From Pedobacter rhizosphaerae (lineage in GTDB: Bacteria; Bacteroidota; Bacteroidia; Sphingobacteriales; Sphingobacteriaceae), in NCBI RefSeq assembly GCF_900111155.1, contig NZ_FOGG01000007.1, positions 62,001 through 126,000 on the forward strand: a stretch of 64,000 bases of DNA. Direction: 5' to 3'. The translations under genes and the position numbers were made by a program. Each line of letters begins with the position of its first letter. The stretch's first letter is position 1. Below are positions 53,278-63,445 of this stretch, piece after piece. The notes below the pieces were generated by a model. It made no database searches and was not told where the DNA came from. It saw nothing but the letters and a program-made list of their open reading frames with translations.

Positions 53278-55362
53278 ATGAACAGTTTCTTTTCCGGTAC
53301 TTCTATTTTATCTTTTTTAGGTTGTTTGGCTTTGGGTGTTTTATATGCCTGGATACTGTATAGAGGTAATGATAATTTGGATAAAAAGCTGCGTTATGGT
53401 TTAACGGCACTGAGAATAATCGTGGTCACTCTTGTTTCCTGGTTGTTTTTTGCGCCATTAATTAAAACGCTTAATTATACTTTGGATAAGCCTGTAATCA
53501 TTATCGGGCAGGACAACTCACTATCGGTAGGGCAGGTAAAGGCTGCAGGATTTAATCAGCAGCAGTATGAAAAGGATTTGAATGTTTTACGTGATCGTTT
53601 GGCCGACCGGTACGAAGTAAAGGTTTATCATTTTGGAGATCGGGTGGCTGAAGGGTATGATTTTAAAAATCAGGCCAAGCTAACTGATGGCTCGGCGCTT
53701 TTTCAGCAGGTGCAGGATGAATATGCCAACAGAAATATCGGGGCTATTGTACTCAGTACAGACGGGATTTTTAATAATGGTGGAAATCCTCTTTACCGGA
53801 TTAATCAGATTAATGCGCCAGTGTATACCGTTGCTTTAGGTGACAGTATTCCTAAAAGAGATGTGCTGATTTCGAATATTAATTACAATAACATAGTTTA
53901 TCTGGATGATGATTTTACGATTGAGGTTCAGGTGCAGGCTTTCCAGAGCGATGGGGAGCAGACTAATGTTTCCGTAAGTCAGAATGGGGCCAAGGTGAGT
54001 CAGCAGAATATTTCCATCAAAGGGAGTGCTTTCAGTCAGCAGATTCCCATCAAGCTCCATGCTGGAAAAATTGGTATTCAGAAGTACACGGTTCAAATTG
54101 GGGTTTTGAATAATGAGATTACCATGCGTAATAATTCACAAACCTTTTATGTTGAGGTAATTGATGGAAGGCAAAAGGTGTTGGTTGCTTCGGCCTCTCC
54201 ACATCCGGATTTGGGGGTTTTAAAAGAAGCCATTTCTTTAAATAAACATTATGAACCGAAGCTTTCGATAGCTGATGATCTTCAACAAATCGACCCTGCG
54301 AAATTTGATTTGATTATCCTTTATCAGCTGCCGGATATGCAACATATGTCTACCGCGTTTTTGCAAAAAGTTAAGGCTTTGAAAAAGCCCGTTTGGTACG
54401 TGCTGGGGGCTCAAAGTGATGTTGCTGCTTTTAATCGATTTCAGAACCAGGTTAACTTAAGTTCAGCTAATGGCGCTGTGCAGGAAGTATACCCTGAACT
54501 GGTTAATGGCTTTACGAGTTTCAACCTCACAGAAGCTGATAAAAGACAATTTCTTGCTTATGATCCGTTGCTGAGTCCTTTTGGCCGTTTAACGGTTAAT
54601 GCAGGAGTAACGCCGGTATTTAATCAGCGCATAGGGAAGGTAAGTACACAGCAGCCTCTTTTATTTTTTACTACAGAATCGGGACAGAAAGCGGCGTATT
54701 TAATGGGGGAAGGATTATGGCGGTGGAGGTTGGCTGAGGCTGAAAATGAATCGCAACAATCTGTACTATTTGATTTGATTTCTAAAACGGTTCAGTATCT
54801 ATCTGTAAAAGAAGATAAGCGGAGATTTAAAGTGTTTACCTCGAAGGCTGCTTATGATGAAAATGAATCGGTGCAGTTTAATGGTACGCTTTATAATGAA
54901 TCTTATGAGCCTGTGAATGAATCTGAAGTGCGCTTACAGGTTAAAAATGAGGAAGGAAAGGTTTTTAATTATATCTTTTCTAAAACGGATAAAGGTTATC
55001 AGCTGGATGCAGGTGCAATGGCGGCAGGTAATTATACTTATACAGCCAGTACGGATTTAGGGGGTAAGAAGTTTAGTGTCAGCGGTAGTTTTTATGTTAA
55101 CGCGTTGGTTGCAGAATTTCAGCAAACTACTGCCAATCATCAGTTGTTAAATACCATTGCTAAACAAAGTGGTGGTAAGCTTTTTATGCCACAAGATTTA
55201 TTGAAAATTGTAGACGAGATTGGTAAAAATGAAAATATTAAAACGATAAGTTACGAGGATCGCAAGTATGACGAGCTAATTAACTTGAAATGGTTGTTTG
55301 GTTTAATATTGATTTTGCTGAGTACAGAATGGTTTTTGAGGAAAAGGAATGGGGAGGTATAG
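53278..55362 (+). CDS. Membrane protein with a von Willebrand-like extracytoplasmic part
   Basis: A 694-residue protein with two N-terminal membrane helices (about 8-26 and 39-64), a large soluble region and a C-terminal helix (about 667-685). The segment PVIIIGQDNSLSVGQ, followed later by IVLSTDGIFNN, looks like a von Willebrand A fold with an altered metal site (DNSLS in place of DxSxS). BatA/BatB-like membrane proteins in Bacteroidetes have this general form. Its own function is unknown. Confidence 0.65.
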   Translation: MNSFFSGTSILSFLGCLALGVLYAWILYRGNDNLDKKLRYGLTALRIIVVTLVSWLFFAPLIKTLNYTLDKPVIIIGQDNSLSVGQVKAAGFNQQQYEKDLNVLRDRLADRYEVKVYHFGDRVAEGYDFKNQAKLTDGSALFQQVQDEYANRNIGAIVLSTDGIFNNGGNPLYRINQINAPVYTVALGDSIPKRDVLISNINYNNIVYLDDDFTIEVQVQAFQSDGEQTNVSVSQNGAKVSQQNISIKGSAFSQQIPIKLHAGKIGIQKYTVQIGVLNNEITMRNNSQTFYVEVIDGRQKVLVASASPHPDLGVLKEAISLNKHYEPKLSIADDLQQIDPAKFDLIILYQLPDMQHMSTAFLQKVKALKKPVWYVLGAQSDVAAFNRFQNQVNLSSANGAVQEVYPELVNGFTSFNLTEADKRQFLAYDPLLSPFGRLTVNAGVTPVFNQRIGKVSTQQPLLFFTTESGQKAAYLMGEGLWRWRLAEAENESQQSVLFDLISKTVQYLSVKEDKRRFKVFTSKAAYDENESVQFNGTLYNESYEPVNESEVRLQVKNEEGKVFNYIFSKTDKGYQLDAGAMAAGNYTYTASTDLGGKKFSVSGSFYVNALVAEFQQTTANHQLLNTIAKQSGGKLFMPQDLLKIVDEIGKNENIKTISYEDRKYDELINLKWLFGLILILLSTEWFLRKRNGEV

Positions 55363-55365
55363 ATA

Positions 55366-55430
55366 GTATCGAGTAGATAGAATCAAGTAGCTAGTATCAA
55401 GGAGCAAGATGGCTTTCAGCTTGATTCAAT
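55366..55430. repeat. AGTATCAAG-family intergenic repeat
   Basis: The words AGTATCGAGTAGATAG, AATCAAGTAGCTAGTATCAAG and CAAGATGG repeat here after the stop of the membrane protein gene. They match tracts at 35395-35480 and 63285-63350. The following 120 bases hold T/C-rich low-complexity sequence (TTCTTTGCTC words) and no gene. Confidence 0.55.
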
Positions 55431-55555
55431 ATTAAGAATTTATGGGGGGAAGGTTCTGGTCTTGGTTCTTTATTCTTTGCTCTTTTTCGTTTGCTCCTTT
55501 CTCTTTGTTCCTCCTAAACCAGACTGAGCACTCAAGACCTCAGACTAAGGACATA

Positions 55556-56170
55556 TCAGTGCCATTCATCACGGTACACAAACTTAGGCATTTGCCATTC
55601 GTATTTGATAGAAAGTAGCCTTAGGGCTAATCCAACAATCGCTGCCAGTCCGGTTGCCAGCATTTCACTGCCCTGGAAATGTTCAACACCGATATATACC
55701 GCTCCGGTTACGATAGCTGCGCTGGCATAGATTTCTTTTCGGAACAGGAGGGGGATTTCATTGCACAATACATCACGAAGTACACCTCCGGCGCATCCGG
55801 TAATCATTCCGCTAAAGAGCACAATTAAATAGGGTAAGTGGATTTGTTGTGCTACCTGACATCCGATAATGGTAAAAACCACTAAGCCCAGTGCATCCAG
55901 ATATAGAAATAGCTTCTTTAGCTTAGTCATTACCGAGGCAATAAAAGCGGCCAGTAAGGCTGCAGCTGCTGTGATAATGAGATATTCAGGATGTTCTACC
56001 CAGCTCATGGGATAATGGCCAAACAGAACATTTCTGACTGTTCCTCCCCCCAAGGCGGTAACCCAGGCAATGATGCAGACTCCAACCCAATCCATATCTC
56101 GTCTGCCTGCAGAGAGTGCGGCGGTCATGGCTTCGGCGGTGATGGCAATGATGTAGAGGATGTGGAGCAT
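55556..56170 (-). CDS. TRIC-type cation channel family protein (YadS/UPF0126)
   Basis: A 204-residue membrane protein with seven predicted helices arranged as two related halves. Each half has the family's glycine motif: ALGGGTVRNVLFGHYP in the first and CAGGVLRDVLCNEIP in the second. Bacterial TRIC proteins are trimeric potassium-permeable channels in the inner membrane. Length is exactly that of the family. Confidence 0.88.
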   Translation of the reverse strand: MLHILYIIAITAEAMTAALSAGRRDMDWVGVCIIAWVTALGGGTVRNVLFGHYPMSWVEHPEYLIITAAAALLAAFIASVMTKLKKLFLYLDALGLVVFTIIGCQVAQQIHLPYLIVLFSGMITGCAGGVLRDVLCNEIPLLFRKEIYASAAIVTGAVYIGVEHFQGSEMLATGLAAIVGLALRLLSIKYEWQMPKFVYRDEWH

Positions 56171-56261
56171 CGGGAGGTTGATTGGTGAGTTGGGTAATTG
56201 CTTAATTGTTCAACTGAGCATTATGCAACTGCAAACTGAGAACTGCCAACTAAGAACTGTC

Positions 56262-56561
56262 CTAGTCTTTCTTTTCTTCCTTGATGATTACGAAAACATC
56301 TTCATTATCTTTTTTCATGAAGTACTTTTCACGGGCAAACTTTTCGGCAGTATTGAGGTTGGTATTCAGCTCGTTGAGGTCTTTCTTAATCTGGAAAGTT
56401 TCTTTTTCGAAGTATTCTTTTTCTTCCTGTAATTTATTGGCCTGACTGCGATATTCGTATTGTGAAATCATGTCATTCTTGTCGAAAAATAGCATCCACA
56501 AGGCAAAGGCAACCGTTGCCAGGAAATATTTATTCCGGAAAAGATCTATGAGTCGTTTCAT
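56262..56561 (-). CDS. FtsB/DivIC-like septum formation initiator
   Basis: About 99 residues from the ATG at 56561 (MKRLIDLFRNKYFL); a start at 56591 would add ten poorly fitting residues. One membrane helix (about 12-28) is followed by a coiled coil (QANKLQEEKEYFEKETFQIK and onward) and a conserved end AEKFAREKYFMKKDNEDVFV. This is the FtsB/DivIC form, a division protein that joins FtsL at the septum. It lies downstream of enolase, as in many Bacteroidetes, but a terminator separates them. Confidence 0.85.
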   Translation of the reverse strand: MKRLIDLFRNKYFLATVAFALWMLFFDKNDMISQYEYRSQANKLQEEKEYFEKETFQIKKDLNELNTNLNTAEKFAREKYFMKKDNEDVFVIIKEEKKD

Positions 56562-56661
56562 CTGGTTGTCTTTAAAAATCGTTGTCATCATCTACAGCAA
56601 TACTCTTAAGGCCAGGGTTAGTTCTTTTGCAATGGGCTAATGCCTGGAAAGGATGTAAATG

Positions 56662-56698
56662 TAAACAAAAACATCCGAAGATTTGAAATCTCCGGATG
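56662..56698 (-). terminator. Terminator after enolase
   Basis: CATCCG (56672-56677) and CGGATG (56693-56698) with inner AGATTT/AAATCT bases form an interrupted hairpin; on the minus strand it is followed by TTTTTGTTT. It lies about 70 bp after the eno stop and before the ftsB-like gene, so the latter probably has its own promoter. Confidence 0.7.
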
Positions 56699-56769
56699 CT
56701 GTGCAAATAAGTTTTTCAACTTATTAACAATTGGATAATGGTCGATGGCTTAAACCATTGGCAATGCTA

Positions 56770-58200
<1,431 letters not shown>

Positions 58201-58258
58201 TTAGTATAGAGTATAGAGATTTGCTGATCTTTAGGACATAGTACAGATAATTTAACAA

Positions 58259-59023
58259 TTATTTGTTGATAAATTGATAAAAAGCTGCAAATTCCCGGTG
58301 CCAAAACCACTCCTTGTGCCTGCCATCTGCTGGATTCGATACCAGGATATTCGGATTGCTGTGATCTGGATTAATGAGCTGGTACATGCGCAGTACCTCA
58401 TTAATCATGGTTTCACCTTCTTTACCGCCAACAACGAAATAAATTTGATGTTGCTGAAGATCTGCACGTCTTTCGGCAATGTATTGGAAAATTTCTGGCG
58501 CGTACCAAAGTGATGGACTGAATATCCCGGCAGATCCAAAAACCTCAGGATAGCTGGCAATGGTGTAAAGGGATATCAATCCGCCCAGCGATCCTCCTGC
58601 AATTGCAGTGTTTTGGCTATCGGTTAGTGTTCGATAATTTTCATCTACAAAGGGTTTAAGTGTTTCAGCTATAAACGCTGCATAAGCAGTTCCTTCAGCC
58701 TGGCCATGTTCTCCATTGAAGGGACTATATTCGTTAAACCTTTTTTCTTCATTGTGATAAATGCCCACAACAATCCTTTCTTCACTTCCCGAGCGGATGA
58801 GCTCGTCTACCAATTTATCTACGGCCCATTCATTATTTCTGGGTGGCTGTGTGTGGAAAACCTGTTGCCCATCTTGCATATAAATTACCGGGTATCTTTT
58901 TTCAGACTTGTTGTAGCCTTTCGGGAGATAAATCTGAATTTTACGATATCTGTTTAGTTGGGGCATGTAAAAAGCATCTGACAGGAGGTGGACATGATCA
59001 CCGTATTGGTATTTTTCTGGCAT
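58259..59023 (-). CDS. Alpha/beta-hydrolase esterase (Fes/IroE or esterase D-like)
   Basis: A 254-residue protein of the Esterase family: RKIQIYLPKGYNKSEKRYPV, IYMQDGQQVF, nucleophile S145 in AGGSLGGLIS, and a terminal His in GRHKEWFWHREF. Close relatives are annotated as predicted hydrolases or siderophore esterases; the substrate here is unknown. No signal peptide, so probably cytoplasmic. It stands alone. Confidence 0.84.
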   Translation of the reverse strand: MPEKYQYGDHVHLLSDAFYMPQLNRYRKIQIYLPKGYNKSEKRYPVIYMQDGQQVFHTQPPRNNEWAVDKLVDELIRSGSEERIVVGIYHNEEKRFNEYSPFNGEHGQAEGTAYAAFIAETLKPFVDENYRTLTDSQNTAIAGGSLGGLISLYTIASYPEVFGSAGIFSPSLWYAPEIFQYIAERRADLQQHQIYFVVGGKEGETMINEVLRMYQLINPDHSNPNILVSNPADGRHKEWFWHREFAAFYQFINK

Positions 59024-59163
59024 ATTATCTTTAAAGGTAGAATAGAGTAACTGTCAAAGCTAAGATTATGTTTGTAATCTCCTTTTTTTTAGTCAAGTTG
59101 ATTTCTTTTGATTGATGCGTCCTGTTTTAACATATTAAAATTAGATTAATAGATGTTTTAGTT

Positions 59164-59171
59164 TAATTTTG
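59164..59171 (+). promoter_or_regulatory. Candidate -7 box before the MscS gene
   Basis: TAATTTTG fits TAnnTTTG 43 bases before ATG 59214. The upstream TTG start at 59169 would lie inside this box, which supports 59214 as the real start. No clear -33 TTG is seen. Confidence 0.45.
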
Positions 59172-59213
59172 CGTTTCCCCTCTTACTCATTATATATTTT
59201 ATTGCGAACCTGT

Positions 59214-61580
59214 ATGTTCTTCAAGAATTTTTTAAGAAATAGTGGCTATATTTTTTTAGTTATTGTATTGTCTTTTCTTTTTCAAACCGTTTGTGCTCAA
59301 GAGCATCATCCAAAAAAGGCTAAAATAGATACCAATGATCTTGATGAAAGTCAGGTGCCTGTATTGGTTAATAAAATTGAAACTTACAATTTTTCTATTG
59401 ATCGCAACAGGTTTCTTTTACAACGGGAATATGATGTGAGTGCGATTAAACTGGCATTACCAGGTTTGGAGAAAAAGGTAAAGGGCTTTAAAACCCGGTT
59501 TGAAAAGAATAGCTCCAAAATGAATTTAAGGAGTTTGAACAGTTCGGTCATTTTGTTGGCCGAGGTATCTGAAAATTTATCTGATTATAAAACCACTTTA
59601 TCAGGCTATGCCGAACAGCTTACAAAAAGTAATGCCGCCCTTAAAAAAATACTTAGCGATGCAGGTTTAAAGGTAGAGGTTGAAGATTCGACTTTACGTA
59701 CGCAGCAACAGGAAATTTTAGTAGAGGGTAAAAGGCTGGCAACAGAACAGTTAAAGGCGCTCAATAATATTAACTTGCTCAATAGCAGGATTTCTGTAGC
59801 CTTTTTACAGACTAAAAATCTGGCTTCTGATATGCAATACCTTTCTATTTCGAAAAAGATTAGCATGTGGTCTAGAGAGGTGGCTCCCTTATTTGAAGCA
59901 AAACCTGCTGACTATGAAGATCCGTTTTTGCAAATTATAGGCAATGCCTTCCAAAGATCATTCAGGATTATTAAGATCTATCTTGCAGGCAAGATTTCTA
60001 TTGTTGTATTGAGCCTTTTTATTTTCGGGGTATTAACGGTCTGGATGATATCGAACATGCGCCGAATCAAGAAGCTGGAGGATGCTGAAAGTATTCTTCG
60101 TCAGGTTAAATTTTTGAATGGAAAGGTGGTAATCGGGTCACTTTTTGCGTTTTTTACCTATGTGCCTTTTCTTTTTGGCAACCCAACAATGTCTCTGTTG
60201 CATTTGCTGGAGCTTCTTAGACTGTTAACGCTGTGTTTAATTTTGCCAACATTTTTAACCCAACAGGGGAGATTGATGTGGTTTAGTCTCTGCGTGCTCT
60301 GGGTATTTTACGCCATAGATGATATTTTACTGGATGCTGCATTTGGAGAGCGTTGGGGACTTTTTATGGCCGGCATTTTATTGCTGGCGATCTGTGTTAA
60401 AATTTATCGAAGCAAGGAGGGCTTACTTAAGGCTATGGAATCTTCTCCAGCCACGAAGGCATTGAGTGTTTTTACAGTGATTCAAGTGGCTCTTTCTCTG
60501 TTTTTTAACCTTACAGGGCGTTTGTCGCTTGCAAAAATATTTGGGGTAAGTGCGGTAGAATGCCTGATGTTGGGGATTACCTTAAAAGTATTTTGCAACA
60601 TAGTGCTAGAGGCCATTTATATGCAAACTGAGGCCTACCAATCCAGCCGTTTCTCTGATTTTATTAACTATAAATCACTTCAGCATCGCCTTCAAAGGTA
60701 TTTATGGGTATTGGCTTCGTTGGTTTTCTTTATTTCCTTCGTGAGGAGCATTACCCTTTATGATTTATTAACCACGTCAACTGCTAATTTTTTCTATGAA
60801 ACTAGAAGCATAGGAAGCTACAAGTTTACCTTTGCAAGTATTGCCATTTTCATCTGCATTATCTGGCTTTCTTCTGTAATCTCTAGCTTTATCAGCTTTT
60901 TCTTTGGTCATGAAAAGGCTGTAGCGGGTGGAAAAAGAAGCGGACTTAATTCGATGATGCTGTTGATTCGCCTGGCGATTTGGACTGTAGGTTTTCTCAT
61001 TGCGGTAGCAGCTGCAGGCATCCCGATTGATAAGCTTTCTATTATGTTAGGTGCTTTGGGTGTAGGTATCGGATTTGGTTTGCAGAATATTGTTAATAAC
61101 CTGGTTTCGGGAGTCATTATTGCTTTTGAGCGGCCTATTCAGATTGGAGATCAGATTGAAATTGGAACCAAATCTGGTGTGGTGAAGGAGATCGGAGTGA
61201 GGTCGAGTAAGATTCACAGTGCTGAAGGATCTGATATTATTGTCCCGAATGGTGATTTGTTATCTCAACACCTGATTAACTGGACAATGCAGGACAGGAG
61301 TAAGCGAATGGAATTTACAATTGGCATACCTTACAGTGCCGATGTTGAAGCTGTGCGTAAACTTATTGCGGATAAGCTTGCCCTGAATGAAAAGGTATTG
61401 AAACTGCCTAAGCCGGTAATTATTATCCAGGACTTTGGAGAATATTCGATTGGTATTCGTACCCTTATTTGGGTAGCAGATTTATCTGTAGCCGGTGAAG
61501 TGCGTACTGAAGCCATGATTGATGTTAAAAGGGCTCTTACTGAAGCAGGTATTGAACTTCAGATCAGGCCATTGAGCTAG
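59214..61580 (+). CDS. MscS-family mechanosensitive channel (large, multi-domain)
   Basis: About 788 residues from ATG 59214. A signal peptide ending VCAQ is followed by a periplasmic helical domain (about 30-240), then about ten membrane helices and the MscS core: IDKLSIMLGALGVGIGFGLQ pore helix, NIVNNLVSGVIIAFERPIQI and GDQIEIGTKSGVVKEIGVRS beta domain. It opens under membrane tension and releases solutes on osmotic downshock. The large N-terminal extension resembles MscK/YbdG-type relatives. Confidence 0.88.
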   Translation: MFFKNFLRNSGYIFLVIVLSFLFQTVCAQEHHPKKAKIDTNDLDESQVPVLVNKIETYNFSIDRNRFLLQREYDVSAIKLALPGLEKKVKGFKTRFEKNSSKMNLRSLNSSVILLAEVSENLSDYKTTLSGYAEQLTKSNAALKKILSDAGLKVEVEDSTLRTQQQEILVEGKRLATEQLKALNNINLLNSRISVAFLQTKNLASDMQYLSISKKISMWSREVAPLFEAKPADYEDPFLQIIGNAFQRSFRIIKIYLAGKISIVVLSLFIFGVLTVWMISNMRRIKKLEDAESILRQVKFLNGKVVIGSLFAFFTYVPFLFGNPTMSLLHLLELLRLLTLCLILPTFLTQQGRLMWFSLCVLWVFYAIDDILLDAAFGERWGLFMAGILLLAICVKIYRSKEGLLKAMESSPATKALSVFTVIQVALSLFFNLTGRLSLAKIFGVSAVECLMLGITLKVFCNIVLEAIYMQTEAYQSSRFSDFINYKSLQHRLQRYLWVLASLVFFISFVRSITLYDLLTTSTANFFYETRSIGSYKFTFASIAIFICIIWLSSVISSFISFFFGHEKAVAGGKRSGLNSMMLLIRLAIWTVGFLIAVAAAGIPIDKLSIMLGALGVGIGFGLQNIVNNLVSGVIIAFERPIQIGDQIEIGTKSGVVKEIGVRSSKIHSAEGSDIIVPNGDLLSQHLINWTMQDRSKRMEFTIGIPYSADVEAVRKLIADKLALNEKVLKLPKPVIIIQDFGEYSIGIRTLIWVADLSVAGEVRTEAMIDVKRALTEAGIELQIRPLS

Positions 61581-61665
61581 GTTTTTTAAGGCAGGTATTT
61601 GTTGTCTCAGCAAAGCGGCTCTTTAAAGGTTTCATTTTGTTGGTTCAAGTGTACAAAAAACAGTT

Positions 61666-61693
61666 AATATTGTTGGTTGTAACCGACAATATT
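61666..61693. terminator. Bidirectional terminator between mscS and dacB
   Basis: AATATTGTTGGTT and AACCGACAATATT form a 13-bp inverted repeat with one wobble and a 2-base centre (inner pairs would open to make the loop). T-rich sequence follows on the plus strand (AGCTTTTTGCC) and on the minus strand (CTGTTTTTTG). It lies between convergent genes. Confidence 0.6.
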
Positions 61694-61773
61694 AGCTTTT
61701 TGCCATAGAAATGGAAACTGATGTTGCTTTCTGTTGGTGTAAATCAGATAAACAGCAAACAAGCATCATGTAG

Positions 61774-63186
61774 TTATTTGAGCTCATCAAGTACCCTAAA
61801 TAGCTTTTTGTTGATTCCGCTGCCGCTATAATTGTTCACGTTAATCACAATAACATATTTATTTCCAGCACCATCAGTATGGTAGCCGGCAAAAGCTGAT
61901 ACATCATTAATGGTACCGCTTTTAATTTTCATGCCATTATATTCAGGCAGTGCTTTATAAAAATCCTGGAACCAGTTTTCCTTCTGAATGAGGTAGAGTA
62001 CATTGGCCATGGCATTGGTAGTTATGCGGTCGCCGGGAGAAAGGCCACTTCCATCGATAATATTTAAGGCACTTTTATCTATACCCTTCGCTGCCCAGAA
62101 GTTGATTTCCGTTTCCGCACCTTTGGCTGTTGTGGCGGCTTTTCCTGATTTTAAGGCCATCGTTTTTAATAAGCTTTCTCCATACAGGTTGATACTTTTC
62201 TTTAAAAACCAGTAAGCCATCTCGCTTAAGGTGGGGGAGGTAATGGTACTTATTTTCTGTGTTGCATTTGGGGTATTTTGGTTGTTTAAGGAAAGTAGTC
62301 TGGCAGTTGTTGCTGTCTGTGAAGTGGTGATGCCTAATCTCTTCAAGGTATCCTGGAGCCTGTAGGCACAATCAAAAGCAGGGTCGGGCAGCGCTACAGA
62401 GATTCCTGATTTTCCAATACCTAAGCCCCAGCTTCCACGTAAATAGGCAACGTTACTATAAGGAGGAAGAAAGGCGTAGGACCGGTCTCCGGTTCCCGAT
62501 GCTCCGGTTTTGAGTTCGTTTACAATTTGTATATACGGCGTTTCCGGAACGGTTTTAATTACCCGGGCATCATCTGAAGTACTGCTGCCAGGTTTTAAAT
62601 GAATGTCGAACTGGTTTTCTCTCCAGGCTAATCCTGATGTGCCTGCGCCATAATAATTACCTATATCCTGCCAAACCCAGCCTTCTGGAGTGGTTTGTGT
62701 GCCGAAAATGCGGTCGTCGCCGATAATTGCGCCTTCAATTTTTTTAATCCCTGCTGCTCGGATGGCTTCAACCCATTGGTTTAAAACTACATTTTCTTTG
62801 TTTTGATAACGCCATGAGCCTAAAGTAGGGTCGCCACTGCCCGCAATGATCAGGTTTCCTTTTAAGGTTCCTTCTGCGGTAATGTTTCCTGAATAGCTCA
62901 AGGTAGTTTGGAATTGAAAATCTTTTCCCAGAAGGCTAAAAGCGCTTGCCGCCGTAATGGTTTTTAAGGTTGAGGCTGTAGCTAGTCCAATCTGATCGTT
63001 TTTGGCATAAAGTACTTTTCCGGAGTTAGCATCCAGTACACAGAGTGAGGCCATGGCATGCCTGGTTTGCTCGTCGTTAAGAAAGTTATTGAAAGCCCGT
63101 TCTATGTTTTGGATTTTATTTTGTGCAGAAGCGGCAATAGCGGAAAATAAAAATATGGATATGATGAATGATCTTAAGGCTCTCAT
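61774..63186 (-). CDS. dacB: D-alanyl-D-alanine carboxypeptidase/endopeptidase (PBP4, S13 family)
   Basis: About 470 residues from the ATG at 63186 (MRALRSFIISIFLFSAIAAS, signal peptide); the open frame begins earlier at 63225, but that start lies inside the predicted -7 box. Catalytic motifs of the S13 class: S72-T-L-K75 (ATASTLKTI), SIN in KSINLYGES and KSGT near the C-terminus. It trims D-Ala from peptidoglycan peptides and cuts cross-links in the periplasm. Confidence 0.9.
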   Translation of the reverse strand: MRALRSFIISIFLFSAIAASAQNKIQNIERAFNNFLNDEQTRHAMASLCVLDANSGKVLYAKNDQIGLATASTLKTITAASAFSLLGKDFQFQTTLSYSGNITAEGTLKGNLIIAGSGDPTLGSWRYQNKENVVLNQWVEAIRAAGIKKIEGAIIGDDRIFGTQTTPEGWVWQDIGNYYGAGTSGLAWRENQFDIHLKPGSSTSDDARVIKTVPETPYIQIVNELKTGASGTGDRSYAFLPPYSNVAYLRGSWGLGIGKSGISVALPDPAFDCAYRLQDTLKRLGITTSQTATTARLLSLNNQNTPNATQKISTITSPTLSEMAYWFLKKSINLYGESLLKTMALKSGKAATTAKGAETEINFWAAKGIDKSALNIIDGSGLSPGDRITTNAMANVLYLIQKENWFQDFYKALPEYNGMKIKSGTINDVSAFAGYHTDGAGNKYVIVINVNNYSGSGINKKLFRVLDELK

Positions 63187-63222
63187 GAGGTATCTAAACA
63201 ATTTTAGTGGAAGGAAAGATGC

Positions 63223-63251
63223 CAAAAATAAGGCTTCGTCATCTAGTTCAA
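63223..63251 (-). promoter_or_regulatory. Consensus promoter of dacB
   Basis: On the minus strand TTG (63249-63251), 18 bases, then TATTTTTG (63223-63230) match both boxes of the Bacteroidetes promoter with the same spacing as the aguA promoter. The -7 box ends 37 bases before the ATG at 63186. Confidence 0.65.
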
Positions 63252-63284
63252 CGTATTGTAATCACTTTTTTATATGTATACCAG

Positions 63285-63350
63285 GTTTTTAGTATCAAGA
63301 TGCTAGTATCAAGTATCAAGATGGTTTTATTGAGTATCAAGATTTGAAGC
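63285..63350. repeat. AGTATCAAG-family intergenic repeat
   Basis: TTAGTATCAAGATGCTAGTATCAAG, split into the units AGTATCAAG, AGTATCAAG, AGTATCAAGATGG and AGTATCAAGATTTG, fills the gap between dacB and asd. It is the clearest copy of a repeat also seen at 35395-35480 and 55366-55430. Confidence 0.6.
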
Positions 63351-63393
63351 TTAAACCATATACCCTTTGCCTTACCCCCCTTAAAAGCGGCAT

Positions 63394-63424
63394 AAAAAAA
63401 CCTGTGAATATTTCTACTCACAGG
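63394..63424 (-). terminator. Rho-independent terminator of asd
   Basis: CCTGTGA and TCACAGG form a perfect 7-bp stem with a 10-base loop (63401-63424); on the minus strand it is followed by seven T (63394-63400). It begins about 20 bp after the asd stop. Confidence 0.88.
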
Positions 63425-63445
63425 CGTTTTAAACTGAAGGTTGTT